DNA of 64,000 nucleotides, taken from positions 3,861,001 to 3,925,000 of the forward strand of contig NZ_PZZM01000001.1 of NCBI RefSeq assembly GCF_003046175.1, read 5' to 3'. This stretch comes from Bosea sp. 124. Its GTDB lineage: Bacteria; Pseudomonadota; Alphaproteobacteria; Rhizobiales; Beijerinckiaceae. Of this stretch, positions 23,843 through 33,499 are shown piece after piece. The translations under genes and the position numbers were made by a program. Below the pieces are notes generated by a model. The model saw only the letters and a program-made list of their open reading frames with translations. It was not told the DNA's origin and did no database searches. Every line of letters begins with the position of its first letter. Within the stretch, counting starts at the first letter, position 1.

Positions 23843-24805
23843 TCACTCCTTGGCCAGGCCAAGCTCCTTGAGGATGCCGTTGCCGCGCTCGGTAAAGGTC
23901 TTCGCATAGGCGGCAAATTCGGCGGGCTTGTCCCAGACCGGGGTGATACCGCGATCGGCCATCGCCTTGCGAATCTCGGGACGCTGCATGGTGCGTTCGG
24001 CCGCGTCGAAGAGGATCTTGCGCCGGTCGGCTGGGAGGCCCTTGGGCGCGGCGAGCGCGAACCAGTTCTGGTAGGTCCAGTCCAGCCCGGCCTCCTTGGC
24101 GCTCGGCACGTCCGGGAAGTTGGGGTGGCGCTCCTCGGTCATCAGCAGGATGGTCCGCACGCGCCCGGCGTCGAGCATCGCCTTGGCCTCGATCGGCGAC
24201 CCCGTAAAGACGCTGATGCCTCCAGAAGCGAGATCCTGCAGCGCCGGAGCTCCGCCATTGCTGGGCACCCAGCGCACCGCATCCGCCGAGAGCCCTGCCG
24301 CCTTCAGCAGTCCGCCCGAGGCGATGTGCCAGGAGCCGCCGACGCCAGTGCCCGAGGCCATGAAGGTGCCCTTGGGGTTGTCCTTGACCGCCTTGATGTA
24401 GTCGGCTGCCGTCTTCATCGGGCTGTCGGCCTTGACCGTGACGCCGGCCGGGATGAGCGAGACACGCGAGAAGGAATCGACGCTGTCGATGGTGATATCG
24501 CCGAGCCCGAGCGTCTTGAAAAAGGAGATTTCGGGGCTGATGCCGCCGATGGTGTAGCCGTCCGGCGTCGCGGTGGCGATCGCGGTATGGCCGGTGAGGC
24601 CGCCGCCGCCCGTGCGGTTGACGATGTTGACCGGCTGCTTCAACTCGGCTTCGAAGCCCGCGCCGAAGATCCGCATCACCGCATCCATGCCACCACCGGC
24701 GGCCCAGGGCACGATCAACTGCACCGGGCGGTCAGGGAAGGCCCAGGACGGGCCGGCGGCCAACAGCATTGCCGCGCCAAGCGCGGCTTTCACGATGATT
24801 TTCAT
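23843..24805 (-). CDS. Tripartite tricarboxylate transporter substrate-binding protein (Bug/TctC)
   Basis: The 320-residue periplasmic binding protein starts with a signal peptide (MKIIVKAALGAAMLLAAGPS, cleavage near WAF) followed by the family opening DRPVQLIVPWAAGGGMD, with VNRTGGGGLTGHTAIATA and FTGSPIEAKAMLDAGRVR further on. Bug proteins catch small carboxylates for TctAB transporters or act as sensors. No tctA or tctB is nearby, so it is an orphan, as is common in this family. The ligand is unknown. A small palindrome lies upstream at 24887-24897. Confidence 0.88.
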   Translation of the reverse strand: MKIIVKAALGAAMLLAAGPSWAFPDRPVQLIVPWAAGGGMDAVMRIFGAGFEAELKQPVNIVNRTGGGGLTGHTAIATATPDGYTIGGISPEISFFKTLGLGDITIDSVDSFSRVSLIPAGVTVKADSPMKTAADYIKAVKDNPKGTFMASGTGVGGSWHIASGGLLKAAGLSADAVRWVPSNGGAPALQDLASGGISVFTGSPIEAKAMLDAGRVRTILLMTEERHPNFPDVPSAKEAGLDWTYQNWFALAAPKGLPADRRKILFDAAERTMQRPEIRKAMADRGITPVWDKPAEFAAYAKTFTERGNGILKELGLAKE

Positions 24806-24886
24806 GTTCCCTCCCCAGGGATCGGCCGCAGCTCAGATCAGGCGGTCCTGCGGAGAGACTAAACAGCTTTCAGCCAGCTCTCAAGA

Positions 24887-24897
24887 TATGCTGCATA
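24887..24897. promoter_or_regulatory. Palindrome upstream of the tctC-like gene
   Basis: TATGCTGCATA is a perfect 5+1+5 palindrome about 80 bp upstream of the Bug protein start, in a 135-bp gap that holds no gene. It is the size of a GntR/LacI-type half-turn operator, but no regulator gene is adjacent. It may equally be chance. Confidence 0.25.
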
Positions 24898-24940
24898 CAG
24901 TGTTCGGTGTTCAGGAAATGCCGCGCCGACGCAAGGCGGG

Positions 24941-25486
24941 TCAGGGTGGCGACAGCTTGACGCTGACCCGCGCCTCCGCGAGGCGCTGGAACAGCCGCCG
25001 ACGGCGCACGAGGGGCAGCCAGTCGTAGAGGAAGATCTCAGCGGGGCGCCAGATCACGACCCAGCCGATGATGACCAGGCTCTCCTGAAGCACGCGGGCG
25101 AAGGGGCCCTCGAAACGCTGAGTCAGGACAAAGCTGAGGAACAGGCACAGGGCGAGCCCGGCGAAGCCGATCAGGAAGGCGAGGCGTCCGTCGCGAAAGA
25201 GCTCGCGCAGGGCCTGGGCCTCGGAACGGGCCTTTGCACCGAACCAGCTCGTCAGCGCGGTCGCGAGGTCCGGGCCGGGTTTGCCGGTCATTCCCGGCGA
25301 CTGGAGATGAATGACGATTGAGATCGGCTCGTCCTTCGGCAGCTCCTGCGCCCATTCGACGATGTAGCGCTCGGCATCGGCCGCGACGTCGCCCTCGCGG
25401 AAGGGGAAGGGATCGAGGGTGTTGAAGAGCTGGGCGCCGTCATGCAGCCGCAGTTCGATCGGCGCCTTGCCGTTTTCACCTGACAC
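24941..25486 (-). CDS. Conserved-looking inner-membrane protein, unknown function
   Basis: The 181-residue protein has a soluble N-terminal region (about 1-100; [37 protein letters not shown]) and two hydrophobic helices (about 103-122 and 133-150), ending in a basic tail ([11 protein letters not shown]). I do not recognise the family; the charged, patterned N-terminus and the tight end of coding signal suggest a real gene. GTG 25486 is the only start near the domain boundary, with a weak AGGCGAA before it; the open frame extending to 26575 is the antisense shadow of ettA. It is divergent from ettA. Confidence 0.6.
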   Translation of the reverse strand: MSGENGKAPIELRLHDGAQLFNTLDPFPFREGDVAADAERYIVEWAQELPKDEPISIVIHLQSPGMTGKPGPDLATALTSWFGAKARSEAQALRELFRDGRLAFLIGFAGLALCLFLSFVLTQRFEGPFARVLQESLVIIGWVVIWRPAEIFLYDWLPLVRRRRLFQRLAEARVSVKLSPP

Positions 25487-25660
25487 GTCAGATTCGCCTG
25501 TAGCCGTTGTCCAGCGCGTATTATTCAGGCTGCCGGCGCCGGCGCAATCGCGGCCGCATCCGGCGGCATGCCGGTTGCGGCTGCGGCCGGGTCTCGCTAC
25601 ATACGCGCCAGATTTCCCGACACCTGCGACCATCAGTCCGCAAGCGGAGCCTGCACGCTT

Positions 25661-27313
<1,653 letters not shown>

Positions 27314-27331
27314 GGCTTTGATATCAGATTC

Positions 27332-27371
27332 AAAAAGCCCCGTGGTAGATTCGCTACCGCGGGGCTTTTTT
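27332..27371 (+). terminator. Rho-independent terminator of ettA
   Basis: AAAAAGCCCCG (27332-27342) and CGGGGCTTTTTT (27360-27371) pair, with an inner GGTAG/CTACC extension and a short ATTCG loop. The flanking A- and T-runs make it usable in both directions, so it can also end lldD transcription from the right. Confidence 0.9.
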
Positions 27372-27429
27372 CGTTCTGATCCGCCCGCTTGCGCGTGCGC
27401 TCTGAATTAGGAAAGGAGTGGCTTGAGGC

Positions 27430-28602
27430 TCAGACGGCGGAAAACCGTTTGATTGCCCCTTCGAGCCCACCCAGCAATATCCGCCCATCGACATCCTTCA
27501 CATCCCTCAGCCCGCAGAGCGCCATGGTGACGTCGAGCTCCTTGCGGATGATGTCGAGGCAGCGGGTCACGCCTTCCTCGCCCATGGCGCCCAGACCATA
27601 GAGGAAGGCGCGGCCGATGAAGGTGCCGTGCGCGCCCAGTGCCAGCGCCTTGATGACGTCCTGGCCCGAGCGGATGCCGCCGTCGAACAGCACCTCGATG
27701 CGGTTGCCGACCTGATCGACGATCGATGGCAGCGCTTCGATGGACGACAGCGCGCCGTCGAGCTGGCGGCCGCCATGGTTGGAGACGATCAGTGCGTCGG
27801 CGCCGCTTTGCGCTGCCATTTCAGCATCTTCGGGGTCGAGGATGCCTTTCAGAATCAACTTGCCGCCCCATTGCTCCTTGATGCGCTTGACGTCGTCCCA
27901 ATCCAGCTTGGGGTCGAACTGGTCGGCGGTCCATGAGGAGAGCGAGGACATGTCGGCGACGCCCGAGACGTGACCGACGATGTTGCCGAAGCTGCGCCGT
28001 GGCGTGTCGAGCATCTTCAGGCACCAGCGTGGCTTGGTGGCCAGGTTGATCAGGTTGGCGAGCGTCGGCTTCGGCGGTGCGGAGAGGCCGTTGCGGATGT
28101 CCTTGTGGCGCTGGCCGAGGATCTGGAGGTCAAGCGTCAGGACGAGAGCCGAGACGCCGGCCCGCTTGGCCCGCTCGATCAGGCGGGCGCTGAAGTCGCG
28201 ATCCTTCATCACATAGAGCTGGAACCAGAAGGGATTGCCGACATGGCTGGCGATGTCCTCGAGCGAGCAGATGCTCATCGTCGAGAGGGTGAAGGGCACG
28301 CCCGCTTTGGCTGCCGCCTTGGCGGCGAGAATCTCGCCGTCGGCGTGCTGCATGCCGGTCATGCCCGTGGGGGCAATCGCGACCGGCATCGAAACCTTCT
28401 CGCCGATCATGGTCGATTCCAGCGTGCGGTTGGTCATGTCGACCGCGACGCGCTGGCGCAGCTTGATCTTCTGGAAATCGGTTTCGTTGGCGCGGTAGGT
28501 GCCCTCGGTCCAGGCGCCTGAATCGGCGTAGTCGTAGAACATGCGCGGTACGCGGCGCTTCGCCAGAATGCGCAGGTCTTCGATGGTCAGGGGCTGGGCC
28601 AT
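27430..28602 (-). CDS. lldD: FMN-dependent L-lactate dehydrogenase / alpha-hydroxy-acid oxidase
   Basis: The 390-residue TIM-barrel enzyme oxidises L-lactate or a related 2-hydroxy acid, passing electrons to the membrane quinone pool. Family motifs: RVPRMFYDYADSGAWTE near the start, MPVAIAPTGMTGMQHADGE, LKGILDPEDAEMAAQSGADA and the active-site IVSNHGGRQLDGALSSIEAL with the base His, then VLFDGGIRSGQDVIKALALG for FMN phosphate. Length and motifs fit LldD; glycolate or mandelate oxidases are close alternatives. A perfect 16-bp palindrome lies upstream at 28627-28642. Confidence 0.87.
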   Translation of the reverse strand: MAQPLTIEDLRILAKRRVPRMFYDYADSGAWTEGTYRANETDFQKIKLRQRVAVDMTNRTLESTMIGEKVSMPVAIAPTGMTGMQHADGEILAAKAAAKAGVPFTLSTMSICSLEDIASHVGNPFWFQLYVMKDRDFSARLIERAKRAGVSALVLTLDLQILGQRHKDIRNGLSAPPKPTLANLINLATKPRWCLKMLDTPRRSFGNIVGHVSGVADMSSLSSWTADQFDPKLDWDDVKRIKEQWGGKLILKGILDPEDAEMAAQSGADALIVSNHGGRQLDGALSSIEALPSIVDQVGNRIEVLFDGGIRSGQDVIKALALGAHGTFIGRAFLYGLGAMGEEGVTRCLDIIRKELDVTMALCGLRDVKDVDGRILLGGLEGAIKRFSAV

Positions 28603-28626
28603 GGTCTGGAGCCTCGTCGCGTTGGG

Positions 28627-28642
28627 TCACCCGGCCGGGTGA
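28627..28642. promoter_or_regulatory. 16-bp palindrome upstream of lldD
   Basis: TCACCCGGCCGGGTGA is a perfect palindrome 25 bp upstream of the lldD start codon. The position fits an operator for a repressor such as a GntR-type LldR, but no such regulator is in the window. A structural hairpin is the alternative. Confidence 0.35.
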
Positions 28643-28701
28643 TTCGCATGCCGCGTGCCGGCGCGCAAGGCCGCGGGTTTCGCCGCGGGCGGGCGGCTGG
28701 C

Positions 28702-29331
28702 TCAGGACACGCCCATGTAACGCCCGGGCTTGTGATTCATGCCGAGCACCGCATTGAGCACAAGCGTGCCGATCAGCGAGACCGCCAGCCTGTCGAGCGG
28801 CAGGACGAACAGCGCGCCGAGGAAGATGCCGGCATCGATGGCGAGCTGGGTCCAGCCGGCCCGCCAGCCGTGCTTCTCCTGCAGGTAGAGCGCGAGGATG
28901 TTGACGCCGCCGATCGCGGTACGGTGGCGCGCGAGCGCGAGCAGGCCGAGCCCCATCGTGCTGCCACCGGCAAGCGCGGCGTAGATCGGCTGGACCGTGG
29001 CGATGTCGAGCCAGAGCGGCGTCGCTTGCACCAGCAGCGAGACGATGCCGACCGCGATGAAGGTGCGCAGTGTGAAGCCCAGCCCCATGCGCCGGAAGGC
29101 GAGCCAGTAGAAGGGCAGGTTGATCACCGAGAAGAGCAGGCCGAATTCGAGGCCGGTCGCATATTGCAGCAGAAGTGCGAGTCCTGCCGCGCCGCCGGTC
29201 ATGATCATCGCCTTGGAGAACAGCGCGATGCCGATCGAGACCATCAGCGTGCCGAGCAGGATCGCGAGCGCGTCCTCGTAGAGCCTGTGCCGCTCCGTCG
29301 ACGAGGCGAAAGGGGCGGCGGTCTGCGACAT
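28702..29331 (-). CDS. YitT-family membrane protein
   Basis: The 209-residue protein has about five or six transmembrane helices and the YitT family pattern: LLGTLMVSIGIALFSKAMIM, TGGAAGLALLLQYATG, GGSTMGLGLLALARHRTAIG and GVNILALYLQEKHGWRAGW. It resembles the N-terminal membrane part of larger YitT proteins and lacks the cytosolic DUF2179 domain. The role is unknown; some relatives are proposed to be transporters. It lies between lldD and bglX in the same direction as lldD, with a gap of about 100 bp, so cotranscription with lldD is possible. Confidence 0.8.
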   Translation of the reverse strand: MSQTAAPFASSTERHRLYEDALAILLGTLMVSIGIALFSKAMIMTGGAAGLALLLQYATGLEFGLLFSVINLPFYWLAFRRMGLGFTLRTFIAVGIVSLLVQATPLWLDIATVQPIYAALAGGSTMGLGLLALARHRTAIGGVNILALYLQEKHGWRAGWTQLAIDAGIFLGALFVLPLDRLAVSLIGTLVLNAVLGMNHKPGRYMGVS

Positions 29332-29510
29332 GGCGTGCGGGTCCGATTCAGGAGGCGTTCAGGCGAAGCCTGCGATGCAACAGCCGAGCCAGCCCGGCCG
29401 GTCCAAGGTTGAGCCAGCGGGTTCATTCCTGTAGGGCGGCGCTCGACATTCGTCACGCGTCTTCCCGCACCCTCTTGCCGCACCGGCCCCTCCAGGTCTC
29501 CCGCCGAAAG

Positions 29511-31763
29511 ATGTTCTCCATGACCCTGCGGTTCGCCGCCACGCTTCTCGCCTGCTGCCTCGCCGCCCCGGCCTTCGCCCCGTCGGCCCGGGCCCAGCAG
29601 GCTGCGGCCTCACAGGTAGCGGCTCCGCTGGCGGTCGGCTGGAAGACCGGCCGCGAGGCCGCCGCGATCGAGCGGCGGATCGACGGGCTGCTGCGGCAGA
29701 TGACGCTGGAGGAGAAGGTCGGGCAACTGCACCTGTCGGGGCGCGGCGAAGGCTTCGACATCAACCAGGTCAAGGCCGGCCGTATGGGGGCGGTGATGAA
29801 CTTCGTCGTGCCGGCCGAGGTGCTTGCGGTGCAGAAGGCGGTTCGGGAGACGCGGCTGAAGATCCCGCTGATCATCGGGCTCGACGCCGTGCACGGTTTC
29901 TCGACCTATTTCCCGCTGCCGCTCGGCCAGGCGGCGACCTGGGATCCGAAGCTGATCGAGCAGGCCGCCTACTGGACCGGCCGCGAGGCCTCGGCCGCCG
30001 GCATCAACTGGACCTTTGCGCCGATGGTCGACATCTCGCGCGATCCGCGCTGGGGCCGGGTGCTCGAGGGCGCGGGCGAGGACGCCTTTCTCGGTTCGGT
30101 CGTCGCGGCGGCGCGCACCCGCGGCTACCAGCGTGGCGGCGTCGCGACCTCGGTCAAGCATTTCGTCGGCTATGGCGCGGCCGAGGCCGGGCGTGACTAC
30201 AACTCGACCTGGATCCCCACGAGCCAGCTCCATGACGTCTTCCTGCCGCCGTTCAAGGCCTCGTTCGAGGCCGGCTCGATGACCGCGATGGCCGCCTTCA
30301 ACGCGCTGAACGGCATGCCCGCGACGGCGCATCGCGGCATGCTGACCGACCTGCTGCGCGGCCAATGGGGCTTCAAGGGCTTCGTCACCTCAGATTTCGG
30401 CTCGATCACGGAGCTGCGCCTGCACGGCATCGCCAAGGACGATGCCGAGGCGGCGCGCAAGGCGCTGCTCGCCGGCATCGACATGGACATGATGGGCGAC
30501 GTCTACCACAAACACCTGGCCGCCGAGGTCAAGGCCGGGCGCGTGCCGATGAAGGCGCTGGACGAGGCGGTGCGGCGAGTGCTGCGGGTCAAGTTCCATC
30601 TCGGCCTGTTCAATCGCCCGGATGTCGATCCTGCCGCGGCGCCGGCCCTGATGCAGACGCAGGCCGCGCGCGAGGTCGCGCTGAAGGCCGCGCAGGATGG
30701 GGCGATGCTGCTCAAGAACGCGGGCGACACGCTGCCGATCGGGCCTTCCGTCACATCGGTCGCGGTGATCGGCGCGATGGCGCGGCCGGAGGACGAGCGC
30801 GTCTGGACCGACCCGGCCGGGCTGGGGCGCCGCGTCGTGCAGGCTCTGCCCGAGGCGCTGAAGGAGCGGCTTCCGGCTGATGTCGCCGTCACCTATGAGC
30901 CTGCCTTCACCAAGGCCTGCGGCACCGCATTCGCCGACAAGGAGGCGGCGATCCGGGCGGCTGCGGCCAGCGATCTCGTCGTCGCCATGCTGGGCGAGGA
31001 TTGCGAGTTCATGGGAGAGGGCGCCTCGCGTACCCATCTCGGATTGCCGGGCGTACAGCAGGAGCTGCTGGAGGCGCTGGTCGCGACGGGCAAGCCGGTG
31101 GTGCTGGTGCTGGCGACGGGGCGGCCGCTGGTGCTGACCTGGGCCGACGCGCATGTCGCGGCGATCCTGCAGACCTTCCATGGCGGCACCGAAGGGCGCA
31201 CCGCCATCGCCGACATCCTGACGGGCAAGGTCAATCCGTCTGGCCGGGTGCCGATTAGCTTCCCGCGCTCGGTCGGGCAGATCCCGGTCTATTACGACCA
31301 GCTTCCGACGGGGCGGCCGCAAAAGATCCGCCAGCGCTATGAATCGATCTTCATGGATGAGGCCAACGAGCCGCTCTACCCCTTCGGCCACGGACTTTCC
31401 TATACCCGCTTCGCTTATGCCAATGCGCGCGTCTCGAAGCCGAGCATGGCGCTGAACGGCACGGTCGAGGTCTCGGTCGACGTCACCAATAGCGGGTCCC
31501 GCGACGGGCAGGAGGTCGTGCAGCTCTATATCCGCCAGCCGGTCGCCAGCCGCTCGCGACCGCTGCGCGAACTGAAGGCGTTCGACAAGCCGATGCTGCG
31601 GGCCGGCGAGACGCGCACGCTGCACTTCCGGCTCGATGCGGCGCGGCTTGGTGCCCATGACGAGGAGGGTCGTTACAAGGTCGATCCCGGCGAGGTCGAG
31701 ATATATCTCGGTGGTTCGTCTCAAATCTCGGTGATGACGCAAGTGCTTCTGACCAAGTCTTGA
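29511..31763 (+). CDS. bglX: Periplasmic beta-glucosidase, GH3 family (BglX-like)
   Basis: The 750-residue exported enzyme has a signal peptide (about 1-28, RFAATLLACCLAAPAFA, cleavage near ARAQ), the GH3 N-terminal barrel (MTLEEKVGQL, AVHGFSTYFPLPLGQAATWD, MVDISRDPRWGRVLEGAGED, ATSVKHFVGYG), the catalytic Asp in GFVTSDFGSI, the GH3 C-terminal domain (VVAMLGEDCEFMGEGASRT) and a fibronectin-like end domain (VSVDVTNSGSRDGQEVVQLY). It hydrolyses beta-linked glucosides in the periplasm. ATG 29520 is an alternative start with a GAAAG site; only three residues differ. No other sugar-use gene is adjacent. Confidence 0.93.
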   Translation: MFSMTLRFAATLLACCLAAPAFAPSARAQQAAASQVAAPLAVGWKTGREAAAIERRIDGLLRQMTLEEKVGQLHLSGRGEGFDINQVKAGRMGAVMNFVVPAEVLAVQKAVRETRLKIPLIIGLDAVHGFSTYFPLPLGQAATWDPKLIEQAAYWTGREASAAGINWTFAPMVDISRDPRWGRVLEGAGEDAFLGSVVAAARTRGYQRGGVATSVKHFVGYGAAEAGRDYNSTWIPTSQLHDVFLPPFKASFEAGSMTAMAAFNALNGMPATAHRGMLTDLLRGQWGFKGFVTSDFGSITELRLHGIAKDDAEAARKALLAGIDMDMMGDVYHKHLAAEVKAGRVPMKALDEAVRRVLRVKFHLGLFNRPDVDPAAAPALMQTQAAREVALKAAQDGAMLLKNAGDTLPIGPSVTSVAVIGAMARPEDERVWTDPAGLGRRVVQALPEALKERLPADVAVTYEPAFTKACGTAFADKEAAIRAAAASDLVVAMLGEDCEFMGEGASRTHLGLPGVQQELLEALVATGKPVVLVLATGRPLVLTWADAHVAAILQTFHGGTEGRTAIADILTGKVNPSGRVPISFPRSVGQIPVYYDQLPTGRPQKIRQRYESIFMDEANEPLYPFGHGLSYTRFAYANARVSKPSMALNGTVEVSVDVTNSGSRDGQEVVQLYIRQPVASRSRPLRELKAFDKPMLRAGETRTLHFRLDAARLGAHDEEGRYKVDPGEVEIYLGGSSQISVMTQVLLTKS

Positions 31764-31896
31764 CCGTTAGGCTATGTTGCCTGCTCGTCCTTTGGTCTCG
31801 ACAAGGATCAATTTTCGGTCAATCCTTTGATGGCGTGATACTCGGACGCTTGCGTCCAAGGGTCACGAAGACGCTTTGGCTTCAAAGGATGCGGCG

Positions 31897-32100
31897 ATGG
31901 CGACCGGAACCGTCAAGTGGTTCAATACTGAGAAGGGCTTTGGTTTCATTCAACCTGCCGATGGTGGCAAGGATGTGTTCGTGCACATCACTGCCGTAAA
32001 GGAAGCGGGGCTGATGACGCTGACAGAAGGGCAGAAGGTCTCGTTCGAGCTCAAGACCGAACGTGGCAAGACGGCGGCGGGTTCGCTGCAGTTGATGTGA
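31897..32100 (+). CDS. Cold-shock protein, CspA family
   Basis: The 67-residue protein is one cold-shock domain that binds single-stranded RNA/DNA. Both RNA-binding motifs are intact: KGFGFIQP (RNP1) and VFVHI (RNP2). [11 protein letters not shown] at the start and a tail near AAGSLQLM complete the fold. AAAGGA lies before the ATG at 31897. The 133-bp leader after bglX is likely a 5'-untranslated region as in other csp genes. A small hairpin with TTTT follows about 90 bases after the stop. Confidence 0.93.
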   Translation: MATGTVKWFNTEKGFGFIQPADGGKDVFVHITAVKEAGLMTLTEGQKVSFELKTERGKTAAGSLQLM

Positions 32101-32530
32101 GCCTTTCGGCTTGGTGACGACCGCGGTGCGCTGGTCCAGGCCGCCGTGATGATGGGCGTGTGCGCATGTGGTGTCCTCCCATGCGTCGCCCTTACGGGCG
32201 TTTTGCCGCGACGGGTGCCTCATCCGCGCCGCGTGCCTTCGTGACGGCTGCGGCCGACACTCTTATGCTCGTCCACCCCGGCATTGAGGGAGGCCCGCAT
32301 CGCGGCCTCATGTGCCCAACTGTGCCGCGCGAACCCTGGTTGCCGCGGGGCCGCCTCTGCGCAACGGCCGCCAGCCGTTGGCGCTGTGTCTTGCCGAGAT
32401 CGCGGAGATCGCCGGGCGGCTCGACCTCGCAGCGCAGCGCGGGCTCGTCTTTCGGTCGATCTCGTCGGCTCCACCACGGCTGGCGAGACGGTTGTGCCGA
32501 TCCCGCCCGTCGTGCCCAGGAGCGGATGGG
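32101..32530. other. 430-bp gap with no convincing gene
   Basis: The stretch between the cold-shock gene and the EamA transporter has open frames on both strands, but none has a recognisable family, ribosome-binding site and start together. One frame read from 32312 contains a helix-like GRQPLALCLAEIAEIAGRLD, which may be a degraded remnant. The only supportable element is the hairpin at 32187-32204. Confidence 0.3.
32187..32204 (+). terminator. Probable terminator after the cold-shock gene
   Basis: CGCCC, loop TTAC, GGGCG, then TTTT: a compact intrinsic-terminator shape about 87 bases after the cold-shock stop. The short stem makes it only moderately convincing. Confidence 0.5.
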
Positions 32531-33394
32531 CTACCGGGCGAAGCGCTTCGCGCCGGCGACGCAGGCCGCCACGGCAGCGCAGACCGCGAGCATCTGCCAA
32601 CTGACGGTCTCTCCCAGGAGAAGCGCCGCCAGCGCCAAGCCGAAGAACGGTTGCAGCAACTGCAACTGTCCGACCGCCGCGATGCCGCCCTGGGCGAGGC
32701 CGCGATACCAGAAGACAAAGCCGATCAGCATGCTGAACAGCGAGACATAGGCGAGGCCGAGCCAGGCCGATCGACCAGTCTCAGCGAACGATGCCGGCAT
32801 CATGGTCAGGGCGAGACCGGCGGTGACCGGCAGCGACAGCAGCAAAGCCCAGGAGATCACCTGCCAGCCGCCGAGGCGGCGCGAGAGGGCCGCTCCTTCG
32901 GCATAGCCGAGGCCGCAGACGATGATCGCGGCCAGCATCAGGAGGTCGCCGGTTGGCGAGGCCGTGAAGCCCTGCGTCAACGCGAACCCCGCGACGAGCC
33001 CGTTGCCCAGACAGGAAAATAGCCAGAAGACCGGGCGTGGACGCTCGCCGCCGCGGATGACGCCGAACAGCGCGGTCGCGAGCGGCAGCAGGCCGATGAA
33101 GACGATCGAGTGGGCGGAGGTGATGTGCTGAAGGGCCAGCGCCGTCAGCAGCGGAAAGCCGATGACGACGGTGAGCGCGACGACGAGCAGCGGCAGGACA
33201 TCGCGCCATGCGGGTCGTTTCTCCCGGAAGGCGAGGAGCAGGGCGAGCGCCACGATGCCGGCGATGGCGGCACGCGCCAACGTCAGGAAGACGGGATCGA
33301 AATCCGCGACTGCGACCCGCGTCGCCGGCAGGGAGCCGCTGAAAATCAGCACACCCAGAAAGCCGTTGATCCAGCCGCTCGTCGTCTTGTCCAT
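32531..33394 (-). CDS. EamA/DMT-family transporter
   Basis: The 287-residue protein has ten predicted transmembrane helices in two EamA repeats (for example GFLGVLIFSGSLPATRVAVA and YVSLFSMLIGFVFWYRGLAQ, with the final LLLGETVSWQMLAVCAAV). DMT proteins export amino acids, purines or other metabolites. It is divergent from a MocR-type PLP regulator over a clear operator, so its substrate may be linked to an amino acid or pyridoxal-related compound sensed by that regulator. The ATG at 33394 has AGGAC upstream; a longer frame to 33439 begins inside the operator region and is unlikely. Confidence 0.85.
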   Translation of the reverse strand: MDKTTSGWINGFLGVLIFSGSLPATRVAVADFDPVFLTLARAAIAGIVALALLLAFREKRPAWRDVLPLLVVALTVVIGFPLLTALALQHITSAHSIVFIGLLPLATALFGVIRGGERPRPVFWLFSCLGNGLVAGFALTQGFTASPTGDLLMLAAIIVCGLGYAEGAALSRRLGGWQVISWALLLSLPVTAGLALTMMPASFAETGRSAWLGLAYVSLFSMLIGFVFWYRGLAQGGIAAVGQLQLLQPFFGLALAALLLGETVSWQMLAVCAAVAACVAGAKRFAR

Positions 33395-33455
33395 CGTCCA
33401 GGGTCCTGCTTTGCCCCTCGATCGGCTCGTGGCGCGCATTTCTCCAGAGACAATT

Positions 33456-33481
33456 CAGTACAGTTAGTGCAAACTGTACTG
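33456..33481. promoter_or_regulatory. Operator between the divergent EamA and MocR genes
   Basis: CAGTACAGTT (33456-33465) and AACTGTACTG (33472-33481) form a perfect 10-bp inverted repeat with a 6-bp spacer. It lies 19 bp before the regulator ATG and 62 bp before the transporter ATG. It is the natural site for the MocR regulator next to it to control both genes. Confidence 0.7.
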
Positions 33482-33499
33482 CGCTCGGAGGCCATACAG

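Noticed and set aside
27332..27371. Attenuator for the lldD gene
   Set aside because: It is at the 3' side of lldD, not in its leader, and is best explained as a bidirectional terminator.
30390..31742. 450-residue minus-strand frame over the GH3 glucosidase
   Set aside because: Antisense shadow of bglX without ribosome-binding site or recognisable domain.
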